Shown here one piece after another: positions 45,952 through 54,133 of a stretch of 64,000 bases of DNA (position 1 is the first letter of the stretch; every line of letters starts with the position of its first letter). The stretch comes from Cellvibrionales bacterium UBA4451 (GTDB lineage: Bacteria > Pseudomonadota > Gammaproteobacteria > Pseudomonadales > Porticoccaceae). Under the pieces are notes generated by a model that had not been told where the DNA came from, ran no database searches, and saw only the letters and a program-made list of their open reading frames with translations. A program made the position numbers and the translations under genes. Location of the stretch: positions 52,995 to 116,994 of the forward strand of contig DGPB01000004.1 in assembly GCA_002390285.1 (NCBI GenBank). The letters run 5' to 3'.

Positions 45952-46254
45952 ATGAATAAAAAAAAGATTAAAGACCCCAGCATGCAACCGATGTTTCCTA
46001 TTGGCTCAGCTGCAGGGCGAGAAGATCGGGAGAAACTGCTTGCACGTATAAATAGCATCAATTACGAAGCGAGCAAAAAGATTTTTGTACCCTTCTCCGT
46101 TGATATGAAGCAACGGGCAGCCGCCTTAGAGCTTCGTACTAAAGGCAAGAATATTGAATGTGGTTATCCAGGCCAAGTGCCAAATTTCGATGAACTCGGC
46201 TGTGATCTTCAGTTGATTGAGGAAGATGGTGAGTTTGTCATCAGACCGGTATAA
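45952..46254 (+). CDS. Small protein of unknown family, copy 1 of a tandem pair
   Basis: A 100-residue soluble protein. The core shared with copy 2 is KIFVPFSVDMKQRAAALELRT, interrupted in neither copy, followed by GKN, PGQVPNFDELGC and LQLIEEDGEFVIRPV. The N-terminal part varies but keeps IGSAAGRED. There is no membrane segment or metal motif. Its upstream 70 bp resembles that of copy 2, so gene and promoter were duplicated together. I do not recognise the family; the C-terminal acidic beta-like end and the basic DMKQRAAA helix might suggest nucleic-acid or partner binding, but that is a guess. Confidence 0.75.
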   Translation: MNKKKIKDPSMQPMFPIGSAAGREDREKLLARINSINYEASKKIFVPFSVDMKQRAAALELRTKGKNIECGYPGQVPNFDELGCDLQLIEEDGEFVIRPV

Positions 46255-46378
46255 GCAGACACTTCTAGCGAAGGAGTTCAGCAATAGAACCTATCACCAG
46301 AGAGCCAGCAAGAAAGAACACCAAAAAAGGGAACTGATCACTAATAGCGAAGTCACCGACCACTTTAATTTTATATGT

Positions 46379-46455
46379 GAAATGGCGCCGCTTCTCACTA
46401 TACTCGCGCCACAAAAGGCGTAACATAAACTCCAAAGACTAAACTGGGCACAAAG
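46379..46455 (+). promoter_or_regulatory. Upstream block duplicated with copy 2
   Basis: The segment GAAATGGCGCCGCTTCTCAC followed by TATACTCGCGCC aligns with GAAATGGTGCTGCTTCTCAC and TTTAGTCACACC at about 45881-45912. TATACT (46389-46394 region) looks like a -10 element, and CAAAGACT is also kept. Conservation of a non-coding block suggests a functional promoter. Confidence 0.55.
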
Positions 46456-46767
46456 ATGGGTAGACAGGGCATAAAAGATCAAGCGTTCACCAACTTACTG
46501 GAGCCTATCGGTTCGGATGCGGGGCGAGCAGATCAGGACGAACGGCGAGAGCGTATAGCCGAAATAAATCGTATGGCAGCCAGAAAGATTTATGTGCCCT
46601 TCTCTACCGATATGAAGCAGCGCGCGGCAGCGATAGAGCTTCGGACACAAGGTAAAAATCTTGTATCGGGAATGCCTGGTCAGGTGCCAGACTTCTTTGA
46701 ACTCGGCTGCCCACTACAGTTGGTAGAAGAAGACGGTGAGTATGTCGTCAGACCCGTTACCTTTTAG
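46456..46767 (+). CDS. Small protein of unknown family, copy 2 of a tandem pair
   Basis: A 103-residue paralogue of the previous gene, 201 bp downstream. Conserved positions include IGSDAGRAD, KIYVPFSTDMKQRAAA, ELRTQGKN, PGQVPDFFELGC and LVEEDGEYVVRPV. The two copies are about 60% identical over the shared core, by eye. Selection has kept both open, so both are probably made. Function unknown. It is followed 61 bp later by the YkgJ-like gene. Confidence 0.75.
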   Translation: MGRQGIKDQAFTNLLEPIGSDAGRADQDERRERIAEINRMAARKIYVPFSTDMKQRAAAIELRTQGKNLVSGMPGQVPDFFELGCPLQLVEEDGEYVVRPVTF

Positions 46768-46828
46768 TGTTTAGTTAGCTGTAGCGCCTACCATCAAAAC
46801 ACCACCGTGAAAAAAATGTGACAGCGAC

Positions 46829-47212
46829 GTGAAAGACTGCAACCAGTGCGGTAAATGCTGCGTGAAGTACAGCAACGGTGGTCTATCTGCATCCACAAGC
46901 GAAATAGAACTGTGGGAACTCTTTAAGCCTGACATATACCAATATGTCAGCGATGGAAAAATCTGGATAGACCCACAAACCGGCGAGCAAATCGAGCGGT
47001 GTCCCTGGCTTCGAAAAGAACCCAATCAAGAAAAATACACCTGCGATATCTACTACGACCGCCCACACGACTGTAAATATTATCCTGTCACCATTGCACA
47101 AATGGTCGAGGATGAATGTGAGATGTTAGATGTCCAAGACTTGGACAACCCGAAGCAAGCGCAGAAGACCTTGGATACGTTGATGGCGGATAGCCGGCCT
47201 GCTTGTGAGTAA
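46829..47212 (+). CDS. YkgJ family cysteine-cluster protein
   Basis: A 127-residue protein starting with CNQCGKCC (the zinc/iron-sulfur-like cluster of UPF0153/YkgJ) and containing further cysteines in ERCPWLR, YTCDIYYDRPHDCKYYP. Such proteins are predicted to bind a metal or Fe-S cluster; the role is unknown. GTG 46829 is the only start before the cluster and lacks a clear ribosome site. Confidence 0.8.
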   Translation: MKDCNQCGKCCVKYSNGGLSASTSEIELWELFKPDIYQYVSDGKIWIDPQTGEQIERCPWLRKEPNQEKYTCDIYYDRPHDCKYYPVTIAQMVEDECEMLDVQDLDNPKQAQKTLDTLMADSRPACE

Positions 47213-47314
47213 GCGCATTCAGTCATCCAAGCCATCAGGCTCTGTATCAAGGAAAGGCGTCTGCTAACACATTGATTTATTTAGACTATCTATTATGATA
47301 AGTAGCCTGATAAT

Positions 47315-49219
47315 TTAGTAAGAATATTGCACGTAGGCTTGTTCTAGTCGTTCAGCCGCGTCCATCCATTCTATTTCGTGTGCTTCCATCGCTTCTCTTA
47401 ACTCGCCCTGTTGTTTTAATACGGCTTTAAGTTCGTCCTTGTTGTTTTGCTCGTAAATACTAGGGTCGGCTAAGCGTTGCTCTATAGCCACTAACGATGG
47501 CTCTATTTTAGCCATCGATTTTTCGGCCAGAGTGACTAATTTTTTAAGTGGCGCTAATTGAGTACGCAATTCGGCAGCTTGCTGACGCTTGGTTTTATTG
47601 TCATCTGTTTTGATACTTGACGTTGGCTCGTCATTAGCATTTATTTGACTAAGATGCTTTTGGTAGTCTGCGAGATCGCCATCGTAATTGAGTACCTGCC
47701 CATTAGCGACCAACCAAAAGTTATCCACTGTATGCCGTAATAAATAGCGATCATGCGATACCAACAACACTGCCCCTTCAAACTCCTGCATGGCGAGTAA
47801 CAAGGCATCGCGAACCTCCATATCCAAATGGTTGGTTGGCTCATCAAGTATCAGTAGATTCGGTTTTTTCCAGGCAATTAAAGCCAGGGCCAAGCGTGCT
47901 TTTTCACCGCCTGAAAAGTGGTGAATTGAGTCGGCTACCGCCTCTTCTTGAAAATTAAACGAGCCTAAAAAGGTGCGAATTGATTGCTCGGTCGCCGTCG
48001 GTGTTAGGCGTTTCAGCTGTAATAACGGGCTAGCATTTAAATCTAGCGCTTCCATTTGATGTTGAGCAAAATATCCAATTTTTAAGTGCTCACCCTCATT
48101 GCGATCCCCGGCTAACATTGGGATTTCTGCCGCCAATGTTTTTAATAGGGTGGATTTTCCCGCGCCATTCACGCCCAATACCCCAATTCGATCGCCACTG
48201 CGTATCGTTATATCAAGGTTCGCGATGATAGCCTTATCGCGGTAACCTATTGCAGCGTCATACACGACCAACAGTGGGTCAGACATTTTTTTTGAGCTGG
48301 GTAAACTAAAGGTAAAGGGTGTATCTAAACGCACTGCCTGTACTTGTTGCATTCGCTCCAAGGCTTTAACGCGGCTTTGCGCCTGTTTGGCTTTGCTAGC
48401 CTTAGCCTTAAAACGGCGCACAAAATCTTGCATATGGGCAATTTGTGCTTGCTGTTTTTCGTGTTCAGATTGCTGTTGGGCAAGCTGCTCAGTTTTCTGG
48501 AGCAAAGCGCTTTCGTAATTGCCGCTAAATAAGCGCAAGTCTTGTCGTTCAAACCACAGGGTTTTAGTAGTCGCTGCATCTAGAAAATCTCTGTCATGGG
48601 AAACTAACAGCAACGTGCCTCGATAGTCCTGCAACCAGTTTTCTAACCACGCGATGGCATCGATATCTAAGTGGTTTGTCGGCTCATCTAATAATAATAA
48701 ATCTGATGGCATCATCAGGGCGCGAGCAAGGTTTAATCGCACTCGCCAACCGCCTGAAAAATCGGTGACTTTATTGCCGTGCTTTGACACCTCAAAGCCC
48801 AAGCCGCTCAGCAGTTTGGTGGCACGGGTTGGCGCAGTCCATGCGTCGTTATTGTCTAATTCAGCATGTATCGCCGCGATGCGTTTTTCATTGTGCTTGG
48901 CCTCGGGATCGGCTTCGGCATCCGCTAAATCAATTAACAACTGATCGCGTAATGCATCACCTGCCAATACATAATCTAAGGCGCAGACATCACTACTTTT
49001 CAGCTCTTGAGCCATCAGTGCAATACGCCAATTTTTTGGCCAAATAATCTCGCCACTATCGGTACTTAACCCGCCCGTAAATACCTTAAATAAACTCGAT
49101 TTTCCGCAACCATTACGCCCCACCACACCGACGCGATCACCGCTATGGATGCGGAGGTTGGCATTATCGAATAAGATTTTTAAACCGCGACGTAATTGGG
49201 CATTTTCAAAATTGAGCAT
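47315..49219 (-). CDS. yheS: ABC-F ATPase, YheS type
   Basis: A 634-residue protein without membrane segments, with two ABC domains. The first has Walker A GRNGCGKSS, signature FSGGWRVRLNLARAL and Walker B LLLLDEPTNHLD. The second has GVNGAGKST, FSGGEKARLALAL and LLILDEPTNHLD. A C-terminal coiled coil follows. It matches E. coli YheS in length and N terminus. ABC-F proteins bind the ribosome E site and aid stalled translation. Confidence 0.93.
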   Translation of the reverse strand: MLNFENAQLRRGLKILFDNANLRIHSGDRVGVVGRNGCGKSSLFKVFTGGLSTDSGEIIWPKNWRIALMAQELKSSDVCALDYVLAGDALRDQLLIDLADAEADPEAKHNEKRIAAIHAELDNNDAWTAPTRATKLLSGLGFEVSKHGNKVTDFSGGWRVRLNLARALMMPSDLLLLDEPTNHLDIDAIAWLENWLQDYRGTLLLVSHDRDFLDAATTKTLWFERQDLRLFSGNYESALLQKTEQLAQQQSEHEKQQAQIAHMQDFVRRFKAKASKAKQAQSRVKALERMQQVQAVRLDTPFTFSLPSSKKMSDPLLVVYDAAIGYRDKAIIANLDITIRSGDRIGVLGVNGAGKSTLLKTLAAEIPMLAGDRNEGEHLKIGYFAQHQMEALDLNASPLLQLKRLTPTATEQSIRTFLGSFNFQEEAVADSIHHFSGGEKARLALALIAWKKPNLLILDEPTNHLDMEVRDALLLAMQEFEGAVLLVSHDRYLLRHTVDNFWLVANGQVLNYDGDLADYQKHLSQINANDEPTSSIKTDDNKTKRQQAAELRTQLAPLKKLVTLAEKSMAKIEPSLVAIEQRLADPSIYEQNNKDELKAVLKQQGELREAMEAHEIEWMDAAERLEQAYVQYSY

Positions 49220-49535
49220 GGTGAATTAAGTGGTATCCAGCAGGGTGTTATCGGCGCGAGATAATAGCATAGGTTTATTTTGATTGACGGCAATGCTAGT
49301 TAGCCACAATAGCTTGCCGGTGCTCACGGCCGTTCTGAGACCGTATATGACTGTGACATGCGTATAAGGTGTCATGGGGGAGATTCAATCGGCCCCCACA
49401 TTTAATGACCATCATCAAAGGTCAGCGAAAATGGGACTCTATAACAAAGAAAAAGTGCGCTAACCTATTGTTTTTCATGGGTGCGTATTATATGTGTTTC
49501 CTTAAACATTCTCATGCCGCTGCTTACTTCAAGCG
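49220..49535. other. 316-bp non-coding gap between yheS and hemB
   Basis: No gene is apparent. It contains a TGGGGG/CCCCCA inverted repeat (about 49375-49398) and, just after it, TGACC...GGTCA spaced by 9 bp. The stretch around 49390-49440 gives the impression of a worn terminal region of an insertion sequence, but no transposase is present. The yheS promoter must lie at the left end. Confidence 0.4.
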
Positions 49536-50549
49536 TTATCGATTCAATAGCTCAGCGGCTTCCTTCGCAAAATACGTCAAAACCCCATCCGCTCCCGCAC
49601 GTTTAAAACACAACAGTGATTCCAGAATAACCTGTTCGCGATTCAGCCAGCCATTTTGAAAGGCGGCCACATGCATGGCGTATTCGCCGCTCACTTGATA
49701 CACAAAAGTGGGGGCTTTTAAGTCTTCTTTCACTCGGCGAACCACATCCAGATAGGGCATGCCCGGTTTCACCATAATCATGTCGGCACCTTCTTCTAAA
49801 TCCAGTGCGCATTCGTGGAGTGCTTCGTCGGTATTAGCGGGATCCATTTGATAGGTTTTTTTATCACCACCTTGGATGTTGGTGGCGGAACCGACGGCAT
49901 CACGAAAAGGCCCATAGTAACTGGAGGCATATTTGGCTGAATAGGCCATGATGCGGGTATTCACGTGATTGGCTTCTTCTAGTTCTTCGCGGATCGCCCA
50001 GATTCGTCCGTCCATCATGTCTGAGGGGGCGACAATATCGGCGCCAGCTTCGGCATGTGAGAGTGCTTGTTTGGTTAGTGTTTCTACGGTGATGTCATTG
50101 AGTACATAGCCGGTGTCGTTATCGATAATGCCGTCCTGCCCGTGGGTGGTGAACGGGTCTAGCGCCACATCGGTGATAATGCCCAGTTCGGGTACGGCAT
50201 CTTTTAGGGCTTTAATTGCACATTGTGCCAGCCCATCAGGATTGTAGGCTTCTTCGGCTAACAGGGTTTTGCAGCTTTGCGGGGTAACCGGAAACAGCGC
50301 AATAGCGGGGATACCGAGCTTGGCAATTTCCCGTGCTTCTTTTACCAGTAGATCAATAGATAGCCTTGCTACTCCGGGCATGGACTGGACTTCTTCACGT
50401 TGGCCGCTGCCCTCCAGTACAAACATCGGGTAGATGAGGTCATCCGGTGTCAGTGCAGATTCCCTGACCAGTCGGCGGGAAAAGTCATCGGCCCGGTTGC
50501 GGCGCAAGCGAGTGTAGGGGAAGGCACCGCGGGTGTGTGTAAAGCTCAT
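49536..50549 (-). CDS. hemB: Delta-aminolevulinic acid dehydratase, cysteine-free metal site
   Basis: A 337-residue enzyme from ATG 50549, with GGAG 5 nt upstream. The two active-site lysines lie in AYSAKYASSYYGPF and MIMVKPGMPYLD. The zinc-cysteine cluster of E. coli HemB is replaced by DVALDPFTTHGQDG, as in the Mg-dependent Pseudomonas type. It joins two 5-aminolevulinate molecules to porphobilinogen. A TA module and hemL follow upstream in opposite and same orientation respectively. Confidence 0.95.
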   Translation of the reverse strand: MSFTHTRGAFPYTRLRRNRADDFSRRLVRESALTPDDLIYPMFVLEGSGQREEVQSMPGVARLSIDLLVKEAREIAKLGIPAIALFPVTPQSCKTLLAEEAYNPDGLAQCAIKALKDAVPELGIITDVALDPFTTHGQDGIIDNDTGYVLNDITVETLTKQALSHAEAGADIVAPSDMMDGRIWAIREELEEANHVNTRIMAYSAKYASSYYGPFRDAVGSATNIQGGDKKTYQMDPANTDEALHECALDLEEGADMIMVKPGMPYLDVVRRVKEDLKAPTFVYQVSGEYAMHVAAFQNGWLNREQVILESLLCFKRAGADGVLTYFAKEAAELLNR

Positions 50550-50675
50550 GGCTGCTCCATATGCGCAGTTTGTCATAATTGCTGTAAAGCGAAAGTGCTA
50601 ATCATACGGCGAAAGTCTGAAATTTCCCATGTCTGGGGTTTGTTGTGGGTCAAACCAATATTTTGTTGTCGATAT

Positions 50676-50691
50676 GTACTATATTTAATAC
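50676..50691. promoter_or_regulatory. Candidate operator of the TA module
   Basis: GTACTATATTTAATAC is an imperfect palindrome (GTAnTA/TAnTAC) 9 bp before the toxin start, overlapping a likely -10 region. HigA-type antitoxins usually repress from such sites. Inferred from position. Confidence 0.4.
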
Positions 50692-50700
50692 ACCTGCTGA

Positions 50701-51060
50701 ATGGATGATATTAGAAAGCCAATCAAATGGATGGGTGGCAGCAAAGCGGTACTTGCTTCATTCCCAAAAACAGTAATTCAAGAAGCTGGTTATCAGCTGG
50801 ATAGAGTTCAGTTGGGATTGCAGCCTGACGATTTTAAACCGATGAAACAATTAGGTAAGGGTGTCAGAGGTATTGAAGAAGTCCGTGTTCAGGATGTGGA
50901 TGGTAGTGGGATTTATCGGGTTATGTATGTGGCAAGGTTTGAGGATGCGGTTTATGTGCTGCATTGCTTTAGCAAGAAAACACAGAAAACCACCCAACGA
51001 GATAAAGACATGACGATTAAACCTTACAAAGCCATGGTTGAAGATAGGTCGCAAAAATGA
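50701..51060 (+). CDS. RelE/HigB-superfamily toxin, Gp49-like (DUF891)
   Basis: A 119-residue basic protein. KPIKWMGGSKAVLASFP is the start of phage-derived Gp49-like toxins, and YRVMYVARFEDAVYVLHCF with KKTQKT near residue 95 is the beta-sheet and basic end of RelE-fold mRNA interferases. It overlaps the next gene by 4 bp (ATGA), the toxin-first order of HigBA. It probably cleaves ribosome-bound mRNA when free of the antitoxin. Confidence 0.88.
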   Translation: MDDIRKPIKWMGGSKAVLASFPKTVIQEAGYQLDRVQLGLQPDDFKPMKQLGKGVRGIEEVRVQDVDGSGIYRVMYVARFEDAVYVLHCFSKKTQKTTQRDKDMTIKPYKAMVEDRSQK

Positions 51061-51350
51061 GTAATGACAAACTGAATAGCATCACTACAGGATCAATTCT
51101 TGATGATCCTGAACTGTTTGATGCGGCAGAAAGAGAAGTGATCAAACTGAAGGTGCAGCTGTTTGATGATATTCGACAATATATTGAAAGCAATAAACTC
51201 AATAATACAGAAGCAGCAAAATTATTTGGTGTGCAGCGCCACCGCATTATTGATATTCAGAAAGGTCGAATTAGTGGATTTACTATTGATTATTTGGTGT
51301 CTATGCTGGCTCGTGTTGGGCTACAGACTTTGGAGCATAAGGCGGCTTAA
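51057..51350 (+). CDS. HigA-like XRE antitoxin
   Basis: A 97-residue protein with a helix-turn-helix (NTEAAKLFGVQRHRIIDIQKG, read in parts, near residues 50-70) and an N-terminal helix region. It should neutralise the preceding toxin and repress the pair. The stop codon lies inside the left arm of the terminator. Confidence 0.87.
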   Translation: MSNDKLNSITTGSILDDPELFDAAEREVIKLKVQLFDDIRQYIESNKLNNTEAAKLFGVQRHRIIDIQKGRISGFTIDYLVSMLARVGLQTLEHKAA

Positions 51351-51374
51351 AAAATTTAAATTCAAAGCCGCCTT
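51339..51374. terminator. Bidirectional terminator between antitoxin and hemL
   Basis: The arms AAGGCGGCTT and AAGCCGCCTT (10 bp) flank an AT-rich 16-bp loop. It overlaps the antitoxin stop codon and faces the convergent hemL gene. Confidence 0.7.
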
Positions 51375-51402
51375 GCTCGTGGCTTACACGCCCGATCATT
51401 TC

Positions 51403-52710
51403 CTACAGCATTTTAAACACCTGCTCTGCCGCATCCAGTGTAAATTGAATATCTTCATCCGTATGTGCCCCTGACATAAAGCCTGCTTCGTAGGCGGCGG
51501 GGGCCAAGTAGACACCGGCATCTAGCATGCCATGGAAGAACGCGCTAAAGCGTTCGGTGTTGCAGGCCATTACCTGTTGGTAGTTGGTAACGGAGGTTTC
51601 TTCGGTAAAGAAAATCCCGAACATGCTGCCCACGTGATTGGTCGTCATGGGTATATTGGCGGCATCGGCACGTTGTTGTAGACCTTCAACCAATTGGGTG
51701 GTTTTGGCAAAAATGCTATCGTGAAAGCCGGGTTTTGAAAGTAGCTCTAGAGTTTTTAAGCCGGCGGTCATGGCGACTGGATTACCCGATAGTGTACCTG
51801 CCTGATAGACAGGTCCCAGCGGTGCAATCTGTTCCATAATTTTCCGCTTGCCGCCGAAGGCGCCCACAGGCATACCGCCACCAATCACTTTGCCTAAAGT
51901 AATAAGGTCGGCATCAATGTTAAAAAGACCCACGGCACATTGGGGGTGAACCCGGAAACCGGTCATCACTTCATCGACAATTAATAAGGCACCGTTTTTA
52001 GTGCATTCTTCTCGAAGGGTTTCCAGAAAGCCTGCAACCGGTGGAATGCAGCTCATGTTGCCAACGACGGGTTCTAAAATAACACAGGCGACGTCTGAGC
52101 CAATTTCAGCAAAGGCTTTTTTTACACTGTCGATATCGTTGTAAGTCAGGGTAACAGTGTGGTCTGCCAGTGAGACGGGAACACCGGGTGAGCTGGGTAC
52201 GCCCAAGGTTAAAGCACCAGAACCTGCTTTGATTAGCAGTGAGTCTGAGTGGCCGTGATAGCAGCCTTCAAATTTAATAATTTTATCGCGACCGGTAAAA
52301 CCACGGGCTAACCGAATGGCGCTCATAGTGGCTTCGGTGCCGGAGCTAACCATGCGTACCATGTCCATGCCGGGGACTAACTCACAGAGTTTGTCGGCCA
52401 GTTGAATTTCTAGCTCGGTCGGCGCGCCGAATGTCATGCCTTTATCGAGCTGGGCTTTGACGGCGGCGATAACGTCTGGATGGTTGTGACCCAGGATCAT
52501 CGGCCCCCAGGACTGCACAAAATCCACATAGCGGTTACCATCGGCATCAAATAGATAGGCCCTTTCAGCACGTTCAAAAAATACCGGGGTGCCACCAACG
52601 GCTTTAAATGCTCTCACCGGGGAGTTAACGCCACCGGGGATATGCTTTTGTGCGGCTTCAAACAGTTGCTGAGATCGTTGCATGGATTTAGGCGTGGATT
52701 TATTAGGCAT
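51403..52710 (-). CDS. hemL: Glutamate-1-semialdehyde 2,1-aminomutase
   Basis: About 435 residues from ATG 52710; ATG 52683 and 52779 are alternatives without better ribosome sites. It has HIPGGVNSPVRAF, the PLP-lysine region LGKVIGGGMPVGAFGG near residue 270 and GTLSGNPVAMTAGL. It makes 5-aminolevulinate from glutamate-1-semialdehyde in the C5 haem pathway. With hemB and hemJ it forms a loose haem cluster. Confidence 0.95.
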   Translation of the reverse strand: MPNKSTPKSMQRSQQLFEAAQKHIPGGVNSPVRAFKAVGGTPVFFERAERAYLFDADGNRYVDFVQSWGPMILGHNHPDVIAAVKAQLDKGMTFGAPTELEIQLADKLCELVPGMDMVRMVSSGTEATMSAIRLARGFTGRDKIIKFEGCYHGHSDSLLIKAGSGALTLGVPSSPGVPVSLADHTVTLTYNDIDSVKKAFAEIGSDVACVILEPVVGNMSCIPPVAGFLETLREECTKNGALLIVDEVMTGFRVHPQCAVGLFNIDADLITLGKVIGGGMPVGAFGGKRKIMEQIAPLGPVYQAGTLSGNPVAMTAGLKTLELLSKPGFHDSIFAKTTQLVEGLQQRADAANIPMTTNHVGSMFGIFFTEETSVTNYQQVMACNTERFSAFFHGMLDAGVYLAPAAYEAGFMSGAHTDEDIQFTLDAAEQVFKML

Positions 52711-52856
52711 AGTTTTAGTCTGACTTGTGCTTGGGAAATTAAGGACGCTATTATCCCCAATTGTTGAGGGCTGTGCCAATAAAGGCTGTGCGAATCGATG
52801 TTGGTACGATGACCGATAAAAATGTAGATCAACATATTGATAAGTAAGGGCGGCAG

Positions 52857-53468
52857 ATGAAAGTAGGGGACCCCACGTGGCAACCAGTATTGGATTATTG
52901 GTTTGGTGGTATCACGGACGATGCGGAATGCGCTAATGAGAAGGCAAGTCTGTGGTGGGAGAAATCTGCCGAGACCGATGCGGGGATCCGCCAGCGTTTT
53001 GAGCCTCTGCTGCAATTGTTGGTCAATGGCGGTAATCGTTACTGGTTACAGTTTCCCGAAGGCCGCCTGGGGTCGATTATTATGCTGGATCAATTCCCCC
53101 GGAATATCTATCGCGAAACAGCCATGGCATTTATGTCTGATCAGCTCGCATTGAACTGGTGTCTATCGGGTATAAAGGAAGGATTAGATAAAGCACTGCG
53201 GCCCATTGAGCGGGTGTTTTTTTATATGCCGATGGAGCACGCTGAAAATAACGAGGTGCAACATCAATCCATCAAACAATTTCAGCAACTGGCAGAGGAA
53301 GCCTCTGCGCATCAGAGGGAGATATTTTCAGGCTTTCTCGATTTTGCCGAGCAACATGCCGCCGTGATTGAAAAATTTGGTCGATTTCCTCATCGTAATA
53401 ATGTGTTGGGGCGAGTCTCGACGAAGGACGAGCTGACGTACCTTGCCCAGCCGGGTAGTGGCTTTTAA
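52857..53468 (+). CDS. DUF924 family protein
   Basis: A 203-residue helical protein with the family marks VLDYWFGG, LWWEKSAETD, IIMLDQFPRNIYR, FFYMPMEHAE and FGRFPHRNNVLGR. The role is unknown; the fold is a TPR-like helical repeat. GGGCGGCAG lies just before ATG 52857. It is divergent from hemL. Confidence 0.93.
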   Translation: MKVGDPTWQPVLDYWFGGITDDAECANEKASLWWEKSAETDAGIRQRFEPLLQLLVNGGNRYWLQFPEGRLGSIIMLDQFPRNIYRETAMAFMSDQLALNWCLSGIKEGLDKALRPIERVFFYMPMEHAENNEVQHQSIKQFQQLAEEASAHQREIFSGFLDFAEQHAAVIEKFGRFPHRNNVLGRVSTKDELTYLAQPGSGF

Positions 53469-53614
53469 TAAAAAATTCTTCCAGTCGTTGTTGTTCAAAC
53501 TATACGGCATCATTAATCTGATGCTAACGCCTGCTCATCACAGATGGCTTCTCCGGCCGTGGTGATCGCGCCAATCGCATATTCTGAGTTACTGGGGTTG
53601 CTGCTGTCGGTACT

Positions 53615-54070
53615 TTAGAAGGGCCTGACCACGACCATGACAATAATACCGATCAGTATTAATACCGGGATTTCATTAAACCAGCGGTAGAACACATGAC
53701 TACGGGTATTTTTATCGTCGCGAAATTGTTTCATCAGGTAGAGGCAGGCATGGTGATAAATAATCAGTAAGATAACCAAAGCCGTTTTGACGTGAAACCA
53801 GCCAGAGCTGAGAAAGTAGCTGGGGTAGATACCGAATAGCGCAATGCCTAATAGAACGGTGACCACCATCGAGGGGGTGGCAATACCGCGAAACAGTTTG
53901 CGCTCCATGACTTTGAAGCGTTCTTTGCTAATTTCGTCATCAGACATGGCGTGATAGACAAACAATCTAGGCAGGTAAAACAGTGCGGCAAACCAGCAGA
54001 CCACGGCAATAATATGGAAGGCCGTTATCCAGCTTTGCCCGCTTATCAGAATTTCTTTTATCAAGCTCAT
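53615..54070 (-). CDS. hemJ: Protoporphyrinogen oxidase HemJ
   Basis: A 151-residue membrane protein with four hydrophobic helices. AFHIIAVVCWFAALFYLPRLFVYH carries the conserved His and Arg of HemJ in its two halves, followed by RGIATPSMVV and FHVKTALVI. HemJ oxidises protoporphyrinogen IX to protoporphyrin IX and passes electrons to quinone or haem. It lies 63 nt after the ClC gene and near argC, as in Pseudomonas. Confidence 0.92.
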   Translation of the reverse strand: MSLIKEILISGQSWITAFHIIAVVCWFAALFYLPRLFVYHAMSDDEISKERFKVMERKLFRGIATPSMVVTVLLGIALFGIYPSYFLSSGWFHVKTALVILLIIYHHACLYLMKQFRDDKNTRSHVFYRWFNEIPVLILIGIIVMVVVRPF

Positions 54071-54133
54071 TGACAGCCCTTATTGGTAGTGCCTGTTTAG
54101 TCGTGCCTATTAGTAGTATTTATTTAGTAGTAT

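Noticed and set aside
4743..51350. SecB-like gene and HigBA pair as a toxin-antitoxin-chaperone system
   Set aside because: The known TAC systems are three adjacent genes; here they are 46 kb apart and the SecB is of ordinary type.
53510..53614. 33 open codons in frame after the hemJ stop, reading like a protein end
   Set aside because: HemJ proteins end where this one stops; an open run of that length is expected by chance fairly often.
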